NCBI RefSeq assembly: GCF_024124545.1
Contig: NZ_JAMXSF010000002.1
Location: 351,157-415,156 of the forward strand
Source: Pseudoalteromonas sp. XMcav2-N
GTDB lineage: Bacteria; Pseudomonadota; Gammaproteobacteria; Enterobacterales; Alteromonadaceae
Length of the DNA stretch: 64,000 nucleotides
Direction: 5' to 3'
Position numbers and translations under genes: made by a program. Of the stretch, positions 54,223-63,918 are shown piece by piece. Position 1 is the first letter of the stretch, and every line of letters starts with the position of its first letter. Below the pieces are notes generated by a model, which worked only from the letters and a program-made list of their open reading frames with translations, was not told the DNA's origin and ran no database searches.

Positions 54223-57150
54223 TGTCCCAGTCATTACCAGCATCAGAATACTCAACGCCAATAAACCACCCGCGGACCCACCCTGCCCTTCGCCTGTTGA
54301 CTCAACAAGCGTTACATCTGCTGACACCACGACTTGCTGATTATCGCTTAGATCCGTGAGCGTTGCTGACACCTGATAGCTACCGGCACCGTCGTAACTA
54401 TGACTGACTGATGCGCCACTACCTGTCTGACCATCACCAAAAGCCCAGCTAATTTCATAATTTCCTGAGCCCCCCTGAGCCAGTAATGCAAAGTCTGTCG
54501 TCAGCCCACTCTTTACCACGTTAATTTTTCCACTGAGCGGTACCACAACACTTTCTTCTATCGATTTGCTCACTTTGCTGCCGTTGGCATCCTCCAATGT
54601 GACTACGATTAAGTAGCGACCGGAAAAACGATATTGATGTTTAATATCACTCCCCTTCAATATCGTACCGTCACCCAGCTCCCAACTTACAATGACTGGG
54701 TTAGCCCCTCCCTGGAACTGGACACTGGCTGCCAGGCTCCCCTTATCGATAACCACATTTGTACCACTCAACACTAATGGCGCTGCAATCGTCACCTGTT
54801 GCTCAATCGACTGTGTCTCTCCTGACTCATTGGTTCGTGTGAAAATTACTTTATATACTCCCTGACCCTGAAACTGATGTTCTGGCTCAAGCAGTTCACT
54901 GCGCATACCATCGCCAAATTGCCATTCGAAGGTATCAGTCGTATTGAGCACCAGACCGGAAACGGAAAAACCGACACTCAAGTCATTCACTTTCACGTGA
55001 ATTTTAGGCATTGTATCTACAGATATCTGGAGCTGTGCATTGCGATAATCTTCGCCTACCTCGAGGACTTCAATAGACAGTCCATTTTCAGGTAATACTA
55101 CCCCAGACAGAGGTTGCTGAGGGTGACTATAGTCCTGGCTATCATTAAATTCTGATACGGCCTGCAATCGGTTATCGCCAAGACCAGCGGGTTGATCATG
55201 TACTCTCATTGCCGCATCTCGTAATTGGATCCGAGTTGCAGCAGGCGTCACGCCATTTGCTCCGGGTATGATAAGTTGGTCTGTATCGACCACCAGGATT
55301 TTACCTTTGCCCGGGTGCAATGATACAGAGTTGTTCTCGACGTTCTCATTACCGTACCAGACCAATACACCGGGCGCATAACTGGCACCTTGTAGTCCCG
55401 TATCTATGCCAAGATGAGATCTCAGCTGTAAATAGTATGCCTGTTCAAGCCCAGCTCTGTAGCTGGCAATTCGACTAAAACCTGTGAGCGAAAGCTGCTC
55501 GGGAGATTCTGCATCAGCAACAGAGAGCACATTCTCTCCAGCGTATACAGTGATATCATCCAGCAAAACTCCAAAACCATATTCAACATTGTCCGTTTGA
55601 TATAACAGTTCCAAAGTGACTGTCTGGCCTGAATACTCAGTAAGCGGGTATACTAACTCGACAATCTTACTCCCATTTGAACCGCCTTCATTACGGCCAC
55701 TGTCGCCGTCTATATAATTAGAAACAGACGGATAAATGGGATGTTGTGCTTTCGTAAAATTACCAGCAAGGGGCTGCTCATTGATCTTTGCCTGAAAAAA
55801 GTCGTAACCGTCCTCAATATCAAAACGAGCCTGAGCGACAAGGCGAAGCTCCTCGTTATCAGGTAACGTCATTGTCACAGAAGCACGGCTGATTTTGGCA
55901 TTACCCTGACCAGAGTAATACTGATATTTACCATTGATTGGTTCGCCTATATACTCAAGTGAAACAGGTAAATTCACCTTAAGCTGATCTGGCTTGCCGG
56001 TATACTCACCAATATGATTCAACGCTACCTGGCTTGCCTGAGTTAACTGAACAAGCTGCATCTCATTCTGAATTACCCAATTTCCGCCAAATTTTGCTTG
56101 TAACCTTTCCAGGTTACGGGGGGAGAAAGACACGGGTTGTGAGCCTCGCAGAGGCCCCAACCAGTTTCCATTAGACATCACAGACCAGTTTGCAACCGGT
56201 TCGCCTATATTTCCATTGCTCAGATCGTATTCGTCAAGCAGACCCAACTCATGACCGAACTCGTGTACCACTACACCTACGCTCGCGTCAATTGGGTTAA
56301 CGGTGTAATTATGGATGCGTACGTCACTGTTGGAAATTGCTACGGGTGTATAACCATCTTCTGATACCACAAAGCGGTGTGACCAGATGGCATCTGTGCC
56401 TAAGGCTCCGCCACCAGCTTCCTCCCCAATGCTTGAGTGAAACAGCATAATATGATCCACAACGCCGTCGGGTTCATTTATGATGCCGTCCCCATCCAGA
56501 TCGTTTAAATCGGTAAGATCGTACTCGCTCAGATTTATGTCATAGCGGCTGACTGCGAGCTCCACCGCCTCCTTCACTAACGAGGCGACATTAATGTCCC
56601 GGCTGACACCGACTCTTTGGCCGTAGTATTGTGCGTTTTGACCTACCGTGACCCAACCATACGCCTCGCCCGTAAGGCTGAAGCTCCCCCCTGAGGCCAG
56701 CTGATAGTATTGATACGCACTCATGAGTATTTGCCCGTCAGGCGCTTTAAAACCTTGTTCTGAAAATACCAGCTGCTCGTAATGACTGACAGGATAGGTT
56801 GGATAGAACATATCAGAGTCAGATTGTACCAAACGGTTATCATCATGTGGCAAATCGGGAAAATCGACCAGAATAGCCAGTATTTTCGCACCATTCACTG
56901 AATTGCCTGATACCCCCTGATAGCCGCGTAAAAGCGTGGGCTCCTCAGGTGGTCTGCCATTGAAAGGCACACGCACAGAAAAGCGACCTAACCCAGAGAT
57001 ATAATCTGAAATTTGCTGTCTGGCCTCGTAGTCAGAAAGTGCTCGACCCGCACGCTTTTCTAGCCAGTAACGAAGCTGCTGTTTGTCTACTTGTATCGCT
57101 TGCAATGGCAGTGCAAGCAATGCAATAAGAACTAAAAGGCTGAATTTCAT
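54205..57150 (-). CDS. Secreted M6-family metalloprotease (PrtV/immune inhibitor A-like) with PKD repeats and GlyGly-CTERM
   Basis: This 981-residue precursor is an extracellular protease that may digest host or environmental proteins. The ATG at 57150 starts a signal peptide of about 18 residues (ending LQA). The M6 catalytic domain has the zinc motif HEFGHELGLLDE with His296, Glu297 and His300; calcium-type DLNDLDGDGIINEPDG lies at 215-228. Three PKD domains occupy about 690-935, each with a WxFGDG-like core (WQFGDG, WELGDG, WAFGDG). The C terminus is a GlyGly-CTERM sorting signal: GGSAGG, a hydrophobic helix, then RKRPA, normally processed by rhombosortase after type II secretion. Close relatives include Vibrio PrtV. 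No rhombosortase gene is nearby. Confidence 0.93.
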   Translation of the reverse strand: MKFSLLVLIALLALPLQAIQVDKQQLRYWLEKRAGRALSDYEARQQISDYISGLGRFSVRVPFNGRPPEEPTLLRGYQGVSGNSVNGAKILAILVDFPDLPHDDNRLVQSDSDMFYPTYPVSHYEQLVFSEQGFKAPDGQILMSAYQYYQLASGGSFSLTGEAYGWVTVGQNAQYYGQRVGVSRDINVASLVKEAVELAVSRYDINLSEYDLTDLNDLDGDGIINEPDGVVDHIMLFHSSIGEEAGGGALGTDAIWSHRFVVSEDGYTPVAISNSDVRIHNYTVNPIDASVGVVVHEFGHELGLLDEYDLSNGNIGEPVANWSVMSNGNWLGPLRGSQPVSFSPRNLERLQAKFGGNWVIQNEMQLVQLTQASQVALNHIGEYTGKPDQLKVNLPVSLEYIGEPINGKYQYYSGQGNAKISRASVTMTLPDNEELRLVAQARFDIEDGYDFFQAKINEQPLAGNFTKAQHPIYPSVSNYIDGDSGRNEGGSNGSKIVELVYPLTEYSGQTVTLELLYQTDNVEYGFGVLLDDITVYAGENVLSVADAESPEQLSLTGFSRIASYRAGLEQAYYLQLRSHLGIDTGLQGASYAPGVLVWYGNENVENNSVSLHPGKGKILVVDTDQLIIPGANGVTPAATRIQLRDAAMRVHDQPAGLGDNRLQAVSEFNDSQDYSHPQQPLSGVVLPENGLSIEVLEVGEDYRNAQLQISVDTMPKIHVKVNDLSVGFSVSGLVLNTTDTFEWQFGDGMRSELLEPEHQFQGQGVYKVIFTRTNESGETQSIEQQVTIAAPLVLSGTNVVIDKGSLAASVQFQGGANPVIVSWELGDGTILKGSDIKHQYRFSGRYLIVVTLEDANGSKVSKSIEESVVVPLSGKINVVKSGLTTDFALLAQGGSGNYEISWAFGDGQTGSGASVSHSYDGAGSYQVSATLTDLSDNQQVVVSADVTLVESTGEGQGGSAGGLLALSILMLVMTGTRKRPA

Positions 57151-57338
57151 ACTAAATATACCCAATACAATAGTCAAAGGGATAGTAACAGGTTGCTGAG
57201 TATAATTCTAAACACGCAACAAACGTAATAAAACGCATTATTTATCCACAAAAGCATCTTTAAATTGCCATGAAATACTGCATTTCAATATTCAAAACAC
57301 CAAAAAGGCACATTAATGCATTTTGGCCGTTTTGTAAC

Positions 57339-57367
57339 TTGACAGTTCCGGTGATTACCCTTTAAAT
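57339..57367 (+). promoter_or_regulatory. Promoter of the ilv leader
   Basis: TTGACA at 57339-57344 is followed after exactly 17 bases by TTAAAT at 57362-57367. Transcription would start near 57374, about 33 bases before the leader ATG. Confidence 0.65.
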
Positions 57368-57406
57368 AAAGAACATCAGATTAAACTTTTTACGCAGAAA
57401 TTAACT

Positions 57407-57478
57407 ATGCAAACTATTCTATTCACAGTTGTGGTACTCGTACTGGTCTTAGTGTTAAGTCCAGCGGGGCCGTTGTGA
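57407..57478 (+). CDS. ilv operon leader peptide
   Basis: A 23-codon frame reads MQTILFT, then the run VVVLVLVLVL, then SPAGPL and a TGA stop. It has six Val, six Leu and one Ile codon. Starvation for Val or Leu should stall the ribosome and favour the antiterminator. It precedes the attenuator hairpin and ilvI, as in other branched-chain leaders. Confidence 0.9.
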   Translation: MQTILFTVVVLVLVLVLSPAGPL

Positions 57479-57494
57479 GCGAACGTTTGCACAG

Positions 57495-57520
57495 ACCCCG
57501 CACTAGCGGGGTTTTTTTTT
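57495..57520 (+). terminator. ilv attenuator
   Basis: ACCCCGC (57495-57501) pairs with GCGGGGT (57506-57512) around a 4-base loop, followed by nine T in all. The upstream leader ORF contains a second copy of AGCGGGG (57463-57469) that can pair with the same left arm and act as antiterminator. Confidence 0.92.
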
Positions 57521-57554
57521 GCCTTTAATTTAAACTTTGCTGAGGAATGAGGTA

Positions 57555-59276
57555 ATGAGTGAGCAATTTAACGGCTCAGAGCTAGTTGTAAAGGCACTGG
57601 CCGAACTGGAAGTTGACTATATTTTCGGATATCCGGGTGGTTCAGTGCTGGATCTCTACGATGCCCTGTTTGCACAAGATCAGGTTGAACATATCCTGGT
57701 CAGACATGAACAGGCGGCTACACATATGGCTGACGGCTATGCCAGAAGTACGGGAAAAACCGGTGTTGTACTCGCAACCTCTGGACCAGGTGCCACAAAC
57801 TGTGTAACGGGCATAGCAACCGCCTATATGGATAGTATTCCTATGGTAGTGCTGTCTGGTCAGGTGCCTTCAAATTTGATTGGCGATGACGCATTTCAGG
57901 AGACTGACATAGTTGGCTGTTCGCGCCCCATCGTGAAACATAGCTTTAACTGTCGTGACGCTGAAAAGATCCCATCGGTGTTAGCCAAAGCATTCTATCT
58001 GGCAAATTCTGGCAGACCAGGACCCGTAGTTGTTGAGTTGCCAAAGGATATTCTCAATCCCCAGCTTAAATTCGATTACGAGATGCCGTCACGTATTGAA
58101 ATGAGAACTTACAACCCAAGTTCAAAGGGGCATTCTCGCCAAATCAAGAAGGCGGTAGATGCTATTTTGGGTGCAAAGCGGCTGGTCGTATACTCAGGTG
58201 GCGGGATCATTCTGTCTAATACTTCAGAGCAACTCACAGAATTGGTTGAGACACTCAATGCCCCGATCACCAACACTTTAATGGGCCTGGGCGGGATCAG
58301 CGGTACGCACCCAAATTTTGTGGGCATGTTAGGTATGCACGGCTCATTGGAAGCAAACAAAGCGATGGCCAATGCAGATGTTATTCTGGCATTGGGTGCC
58401 CGCTTTGATGATCGGGTAACAAATAATGTCAAAAAGTTCTGTCCCGATGCCACCATAGTGCACGTTGATGTAGATCCGACTTCAATTTCCAAGACAATCC
58501 AGGCACATATTCCTGTTGTCGGTTGCCTGAAAACCGTACTGGAACAGCTGCAAAGTGCAATTGAGAAAAGCACATTGCGTATTGATCGTGCAGCACAGGA
58601 GTCATGGTGGCAGCAAATTACAGCTTGGCGAGAACAGCGCTGTTTGTCGTACGAAGCTCAAGGGGAAAAAATCAAACCACAAACCGTGATAGAGAAGCTC
58701 TACCAAATTACCCATGGTAACGCATATGTATGCTCTGATGTAGGCCAACATCAAATGTTTGCAGCCCAATACTATCCCTTCAAACACCCCAGACAATGGA
58801 TTAACTCCGGCGGCCTGGGAACCATGGGTTTTGGTCTGCCCGCTGCAATGGGTGTAAAAGTTGCCTACCCCAACGCGGATGTTGTGTGCGTAACTGGTGA
58901 TGGATCTATACAAATGAACATTCAGGAACTTTCCACCTGCCTTCAATACGGACTCAATGTGAAAATTGTCTCACTCAATAACCGCTCTTTGGGTATGGTG
59001 CGCCAATGGCAGGACATGATGTATGGGGGACGTCATTCGAGCTCTTATATGGAATCCCTGCCCGATTTTGTTGCACTTGCCCAAAGCTATGGACATGTCG
59101 GGATCCGAGTCGACCACCCGGATGAATTAGACGACGCTTTAGCGCAAGCATTCGCCATCAATGACCGTCTCGTTTTTCTGGATATTTGCGTGGACGAAAA
59201 TGAACACGTTTACCCCATGCAAATTAAACTGGGTGCCATTGATGATATGTGGTTGAAAAAAGGAGTAAAAGCATAA
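57555..59276 (+). CDS. ilvI: Acetolactate synthase large subunit
   Basis: This ThDP enzyme makes acetolactate or acetohydroxybutyrate, the first common step to Val, Leu and Ile. The 573-residue protein has [14 protein letters not shown], the catalytic Glu in [15 protein letters not shown], and the ThDP-binding [29 protein letters not shown]. The ATG at 57555 is preferred over one six codons upstream because the family begins [14 protein letters not shown]. It sits behind the leader/attenuator and overlaps the small subunit by one base (TAATG). The ilvI versus ilvG name cannot be settled from sequence alone. Confidence 0.95.
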   Translation: MSEQFNGSELVVKALAELEVDYIFGYPGGSVLDLYDALFAQDQVEHILVRHEQAATHMADGYARSTGKTGVVLATSGPGATNCVTGIATAYMDSIPMVVLSGQVPSNLIGDDAFQETDIVGCSRPIVKHSFNCRDAEKIPSVLAKAFYLANSGRPGPVVVELPKDILNPQLKFDYEMPSRIEMRTYNPSSKGHSRQIKKAVDAILGAKRLVVYSGGGIILSNTSEQLTELVETLNAPITNTLMGLGGISGTHPNFVGMLGMHGSLEANKAMANADVILALGARFDDRVTNNVKKFCPDATIVHVDVDPTSISKTIQAHIPVVGCLKTVLEQLQSAIEKSTLRIDRAAQESWWQQITAWREQRCLSYEAQGEKIKPQTVIEKLYQITHGNAYVCSDVGQHQMFAAQYYPFKHPRQWINSGGLGTMGFGLPAAMGVKVAYPNADVVCVTGDGSIQMNIQELSTCLQYGLNVKIVSLNNRSLGMVRQWQDMMYGGRHSSSYMESLPDFVALAQSYGHVGIRVDHPDELDDALAQAFAINDRLVFLDICVDENEHVYPMQIKLGAIDDMWLKKGVKA

Positions 59277-59773
59277 TGCGTAGAATATTGGCTATTTTAC
59301 TTGAAAACGAGCCGGGCGCTCTGTCACGGATTGTGGGCTTGTTCTCTCAACGCGCATATAACATTGACAGCTTAACTGTGGGCACAACCGACGACAAAAC
59401 ACTTTCTCGCATTACCATAACGACACATGGAGATGACAGAGTTGTTGAACAGATCACCAAGCAGGTAAACAAACTCGTTGACGTGCTTAAAGTCATCGAC
59501 CTCACTGAAGCTGCTCATATCGAGCGCGAGCTATTGCTCGCCAAGGTATTTGCGGGTAATGAACAAACCAGAGCCTCGGTCACGCGCGTAACAGACGTCT
59601 TTGGTGGCGTAATATTGGACATGGGTAAACGCAGTTATACCGTACAACTGGCAAGCAGCAGTGACAAGATAGAGTCATTTCTGGATATGCTCAGACATGA
59701 AAGCGATATTATTGAAATCGTGCGTTCCGGAACTGTAGGAATAGGACGAGGAGATAAAGCATTAAGAGGTTAA
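59276..59773 (+). CDS. ilvH: Acetolactate synthase small regulatory subunit
   Basis: The 165-residue subunit stimulates the large subunit and gives valine feedback inhibition. It begins [33 protein letters not shown], the ACT domain typical of IlvH/IlvN, with a second domain after about residue 80. The ATG at 59276 follows AAGGAG. It is coupled to ilvI and ends at a terminator. Confidence 0.97.
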   Translation: MRRILAILLENEPGALSRIVGLFSQRAYNIDSLTVGTTDDKTLSRITITTHGDDRVVEQITKQVNKLVDVLKVIDLTEAAHIERELLLAKVFAGNEQTRASVTRVTDVFGGVILDMGKRSYTVQLASSSDKIESFLDMLRHESDIIEIVRSGTVGIGRGDKALRG

Positions 59774-59776
59774 TAC

Positions 59777-59801
59777 AAAAAGGGGCAAAAGCCCCTTTTT
59801 T
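59777..59801 (+). terminator. ilvIH terminator
   Basis: AAAAAGGGGC and GCCCCTTTTTT flank a 4-base AAAA loop. The symmetric A/T tails also suit the convergent hupB gene. Confidence 0.93.
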
Positions 59802-59830
59802 AAAATATATAAAACTGTGCTAGCAGTTTA

Positions 59831-60106
59831 TTAAGGGTTAACCTGATCTTTAAGGCCTTTACCCGCTTTGAAAGAAGGGATATTCGCCGCTGGAATTTGG
59901 ATCTCAGCGCCAGTTTGAGGGTTACGACCCGTACGCGCTGAACGCTCTTTTACAGAGAAAGTGCCAAAACCAACCAGTGCCACTGAGTTACCATCTTTAA
60001 GAGACTGAGTTACAGCACCAGTGAATGCTTCCAGCGCGCGTGCCGCTGCAGCTTTTGAGATCTCAGCGTCAGCCGCCATCTTTTCAACTAGTTGAGCTTT
60101 ATTCAT
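59831..60106 (-). CDS. hupB: DNA-binding protein HU, beta type
   Basis: HU is a small nucleoid protein that bends DNA without strong sequence preference. The 91-residue protein matches HU-beta from end to end: [45 protein letters not shown], and FKAGKGLKD. The DNA-intercalating Pro is in RNPQTG. The ATG at 60106 follows TAGGA. It is monocistronic here, not next to lon as in E. coli. Confidence 0.96.
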   Translation of the reverse strand: MNKAQLVEKMAADAEISKAAAARALEAFTGAVTQSLKDGNSVALVGFGTFSVKERSARTGRNPQTGAEIQIPAANIPSFKAGKGLKDQVNP

Positions 60107-60337
60107 TGTATAATTCCTATGTTTTTATAATTTGCCGAAGCGGATTCTATGTTTATCCATTTTTTTTCTTTGTGCAAGCCTAAAATCCCCTTTTAACTAA
60201 AATATTTACGCTATTTCGCCTTCTCTGACGCGGGTGTAAACATATCAGGCACAAAAACGTGCACTTTTTGATTACTTTGCATACATCCCGTGCCAGCCCG
60301 CGTCACCTGTGAGCTCACAGTAAATATCAGTCGCCGC

Positions 60338-61717
60338 TCAAACCTTAAACGCAGACAAGGCTCTTTCCCGTGCAGCTTTGTGCTCTACTATAGGTTCAAC
60401 GTAACCATCTATCGCAAATGCCTGTAAATAATCATGAGGGAAATGAATTGACTTCGCCGGTACCCCACTTAGCTCAGGCACAAACTTACGAATGAAATCA
60501 CCTTGTGGGTCAAACTTTTCACTTTGACTGATCGGATTAAAAATTCGAAAATAAGGTTGTGCATCACATCCGGTACTGGCGGCCCACTGCCAGCCACCGT
60601 TGTTACTCGCCAGGTCTCCATCAATCAGCTTGCTCATAAAGTACTGCTCACCTCTGCGCCAGTCTATCAACAGGTGTTTAGTTAAGAAGCTTGCCACAAT
60701 CATGCGCAAACGATTATGCATCCACCCGGTCTGGTTAAGCTGGCGCATGGCCGCATCGACTATCGGGTAACCTGTTTTACCTGCACACCAGGCCTGAAAC
60801 TGAGCCTCATCCTGGCGCCAACTGACCTCATTGTACTTTTCATTAAAATTAAAGCCTTTACACAGTTTTGGATACGCGCAAATAAGGTGTCGGTAAAATT
60901 CGCGCCAGATCAACTCATTCACCCAGCTGAACGCTGGGGTACTGGTCGTGTGTAACAAATCCGGGAAATGAAGCTGGATTTCAGCCAATAATTGCTTCAC
61001 CGACACCATACCCAATGCAAGATAAGGGCTCAGCCCTGAGGTGCCTTTTACACCCGGGAAGTCCCTGTGCTCCTTATAATCTGCCATTTTATCCTGAATA
61101 AATGCTTGCGCGACCTTCACCAGGGTTTCATCATCAACTGGCCACTTATCTGAGCTTCCGTCCCCCGTTAGTAGCTCTGGCGCTTCCCACTTTAGTGGTG
61201 TCAGGTCTAGCTCGGGCCAGCCTGGCAAGAAAAAGTGCTGTTGCTCATACTGTTTGAGCCAGGCTTTTTTAAATGGCGTAAACACTTTATACATTTCGTT
61301 ACTGGCAGTCGTAACACTCCCAGGCGGTGCTATGACATCGCCATCGAATAGGTGCAATTGTACTCCCGCCTCCTGACAGGCTTTGTCTCTGGCCTGCTCA
61401 TTCACTTCATACTCGTGGTTGGCATAAACCTCATTAACCTCATGGGTCTGACAAAACTGAGCTAGCAATGCGGGTACCTGAGCAAAGCTACCTGCATCAA
61501 GTACATGTAAGCGCACACCTGACTCGGCCAGTTTATGCCCCAACCACACCACTCGCCGCTTAAGCAAATCAACCTGAACAGGAGCAGCATTGTGCTGTTG
61601 CCACTGCTGCTCACAGACGAAGAAAAGTGCATCACGGGCGCCACTTTCAACGGCCTCTATAAGCGCTTCATTGCCATAGACACGTAAATCGCGACGAAAC
61701 CAAAACAGTGCAGACAT
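60338..61717 (-). CDS. phr: Deoxyribodipyrimidine photolyase
   Basis: Photolyase repairs UV cyclobutane dimers using blue light, FAD and an antenna pigment. The 459-residue protein begins SALFWFRRDLRVYGNEAL and has the FAD-binding region WVNELIWREFYRHLI, MHNRLRMIVASFLTKHLLIDWRRGEQYF and WQWAASTGCDAQPYFRIFNP. The ATG overlaps the stop of the DUF523/DUF1722 gene by one base, so they are coupled. It is the last gene of the minus-strand repair group. Confidence 0.96.
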   Translation of the reverse strand: MSALFWFRRDLRVYGNEALIEAVESGARDALFFVCEQQWQQHNAAPVQVDLLKRRVVWLGHKLAESGVRLHVLDAGSFAQVPALLAQFCQTHEVNEVYANHEYEVNEQARDKACQEAGVQLHLFDGDVIAPPGSVTTASNEMYKVFTPFKKAWLKQYEQQHFFLPGWPELDLTPLKWEAPELLTGDGSSDKWPVDDETLVKVAQAFIQDKMADYKEHRDFPGVKGTSGLSPYLALGMVSVKQLLAEIQLHFPDLLHTTSTPAFSWVNELIWREFYRHLICAYPKLCKGFNFNEKYNEVSWRQDEAQFQAWCAGKTGYPIVDAAMRQLNQTGWMHNRLRMIVASFLTKHLLIDWRRGEQYFMSKLIDGDLASNNGGWQWAASTGCDAQPYFRIFNPISQSEKFDPQGDFIRKFVPELSGVPAKSIHFPHDYLQAFAIDGYVEPIVEHKAARERALSAFKV

Positions 61718-62688
61718 TAAATCGCATACCTCAATTTGAGTTCATTAGGATAAGGATGGAAGTACACCTGTTGCATCAGGTAGTCGTTTGGATGCATTAT
61801 CAGGTGATGGCGCAACAGGGTTAATGGAACCTGCAAAGGCACCTGGCCAATGCGATAATCATCAATTGCACGGCAAAGTTCCTGTTTCTCAACCTTGCCC
61901 AGCACTTTCTTAAAATAGCCCTGCAAATGCGACAACGTATTCGCCTGATCTTTACGCCTGGCGGGTCGTGACAAGGCCTCCATCAGCCCTTTGATATAAG
62001 TCCCTCTGAGCTCATCCAGATCTGTTCCCTTACCTTCTGCCAACAGCCTGCCAAGTTCGCGATAAGCCTCGTAATTGTGGCTCATCAATAAATATTTGTG
62101 GCGCGCGTGAAAGGTCGTTAATTCATGTAATCCTGGGTTACTGACCACCAGTTCCTGCCAACTTTTATACACATAGACACGCATCACGAAATTTTCTCTC
62201 AGGTGCATATCGTTCAGTCGGCCATTTTCCTCGCACGGCAGCAGCGGGTTACGTGCCATGATTTGTTCGGCAAAGATGCCTATACCTTCGGAAGTATTGC
62301 CCGTTTCGGCTTCATTATAGATTTTCACCCGTTCCATACCGCAACTAGGGCTTTTGGCACAAAAGATATAGCCAGACAACTGCGTGCCATGCTCATCTGA
62401 TACCTTCTTTCCGTACTCAGCAAGGTCAGGGGCATAATCTTCATCACTGTGCGCAGGGCCGACCTTAATCACATCTTCTACCCTGACCTGACGAATAGTT
62501 TTTCTCGGAATGGGTAAACCAATGGCCACTTCAGGACAAAAACGTACATATTCGACGTACTCAGCCAGTTCGTCCATACAAAAATTGCTGCGTTTATGCC
62601 CGGAATCAAAACGCACTTTATCCCCTGCCAGACACGCGCTGATACCTATTTTAATGGGACTGTTGAAGTTAAAAGCTTGCTCTATCAT
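61717..62688 (-). CDS. DUF523-DUF1722 (YbgA-like) protein
   Basis: The 323-residue protein has an N-terminal DUF523 domain (IGISACLAGDKVRFDSGHKR, FCPEVAIGLPIPR, CAKSPSCGMERV) with several cysteines and a C-terminal YbgA/DUF1722 domain (HARHKYLLMSHNYEAYRELGRL). It is often found beside phr in gammaproteobacteria, so a repair or stress link is inferred. The ATG at 62688 follows GGAGAGACC. It overlaps phr by one base. Confidence 0.88.
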   Translation of the reverse strand: MIEQAFNFNSPIKIGISACLAGDKVRFDSGHKRSNFCMDELAEYVEYVRFCPEVAIGLPIPRKTIRQVRVEDVIKVGPAHSDEDYAPDLAEYGKKVSDEHGTQLSGYIFCAKSPSCGMERVKIYNEAETGNTSEGIGIFAEQIMARNPLLPCEENGRLNDMHLRENFVMRVYVYKSWQELVVSNPGLHELTTFHARHKYLLMSHNYEAYRELGRLLAEGKGTDLDELRGTYIKGLMEALSRPARRKDQANTLSHLQGYFKKVLGKVEKQELCRAIDDYRIGQVPLQVPLTLLRHHLIMHPNDYLMQQVYFHPYPNELKLRYAI

Positions 62689-62722
62689 TGGTCTCTCCAA
62701 AACTTAAAAATGACGGATAGAT

Positions 62723-63040
62723 TTAGCACCACTGATACCGGCGTAAAGCGACTTTACCGCCTTGTATCTGCACACCCTCCGAGCGCAGCAACGCACTCTG
62801 CTCGCTGAATTTGTCGCTCTCAGGTGGAAAAGAAATCTTTCCCTGACTGTTAATCACTCTGTACCAGGGCAGACTCGACCCCGCAGGCAAATGCTTCAAT
62901 AAGTAACCAACCGCCCTTGCATGCTTGGGTGCCCCGGCAAGAGCAGCTATTTGCCCGTATGTTGCTACATTGCCAGGTGGAATGGCCCCAATCAGGGTGA
63001 AGACTTTGGTTCTGAATTCCTCTTTAGCTTCCTCTAGCAA
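62723..63040 (-). CDS. Alkyltransferase-like protein (ATL)
   Basis: The 105-residue protein is related to O6-methylguanine methyltransferase but has PWYRVI where the enzyme has PCHRV: the reactive Cys is replaced by Trp59. ATL proteins bind O6-alkylguanine and flip it out for nucleotide excision repair without removing the alkyl group. Recognisable parts include GNVATYGQIAALAGAPKHARAVGYLL. The start is TTG at 63040 with GGAG upstream and it overlaps the end of the LysR gene by 17 bases. It is the first repair gene of the group. Confidence 0.9.
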   Translation of the reverse strand: MLEEAKEEFRTKVFTLIGAIPPGNVATYGQIAALAGAPKHARAVGYLLKHLPAGSSLPWYRVINSQGKISFPPESDKFSEQSALLRSEGVQIQGGKVALRRYQWC

Positions 63041-63918
63041 ACTGCGCTCCTAATGCTGTGACCTGTTGCCATAAATGCCGGGCAACCGGTCCATAATGAC
63101 TTTGATGACGACGAAATGCATGTATTGCGGCAGTGAATTCATGTTGTCGATCTATGATCTCAATGCGCTCAAGCTCACCGCTTTCCAACTCCTGTCGACA
63201 GGTGTTGAGGCTGGTCAGTGCAAACCCAACTCCCTGAGATAAGAATAGTTTAATGGTACTGACATCATCCAGTTTCATCACATGTAATCCTCTGGAATAG
63301 GCCAAACGCTCACTGTCAAAATCGAAACCGCTCTCTACCATCGCAAGACAAGGATAGAGGCTCAGTTCATCATAGTACATACGTTTGGGCAACAAGCCTC
63401 GTTTGGCAACCACCCCTAGTTTAGTTTCTCCTATTGCAACAGATTCGAGTTCTCCGGTGGCGTGAAACAAGTCAAACCAAGGACCTATTCCCAGATCAGC
63501 GGCGCCAGCATTCACTTGCTCAAGAGCCACAAAGCGCCTGCCGCTGGAAATCACCAGTTCAGTTGAGGGAAATTGCTTAAACGTGCTGCTAATCTGGGCG
63601 TTATACGTTTCCTGATGGCACATAGGTTCATAGCAAATGCGAAATTTTGCTTCGTTGCCCTGAGAAAATTCATCCGCCAGAATTTTGAGATGGTTATGAT
63701 GCTCCAACAACTTTTGAGCGTGCTGATGAAAGCGCTTGCCCTGCTCTGTAAGCCTTATCCGATAGTCTTCTCTCGTCACCAGCGCAAAGCCCAGCTCATC
63801 GGACAGCCTTTTTAAGGCTTGCGTGACCGCTGGTTGTGATTTATACAATCTTTTTGCCGCCTCGCTCAGGCTTTGCATTTGCTACGGCATCGAGTACCTG
63901 AATATCTGCCAACTTCAT
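63024..63918 (-). pseudogene. LysR-family regulator with a +1 frameshift in the HTH
   Basis: The C-terminal frame from 63878 encodes most of a LysR protein: SLSEAAKRLYKSQPAVTQALKRLSDELGFALVTREDYRIRLTEQG and a full effector domain ending FARGS. An ATG at 63918 in another frame encodes the missing N terminus MKLADIQVLDAVANA. Removing one base from the run of three A (plus-strand TTT at 63872-63874) joins both into one typical LysR start with an ANA-SLSEAA helix-turn-helix. As read, translation from 63918 leaves the frame, and translation from 63878 lacks the first helix. This could be a real mutation, a strain polymorphism or a sequencing error. The gene is upstream of and overlaps ATL. Confidence 0.82.

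Noticed and set aside
63024..63878. An intact LysR gene starting at 63878
   Set aside because: This start would omit the first helix of the DNA-binding domain, while the missing part is found upstream in another frame.
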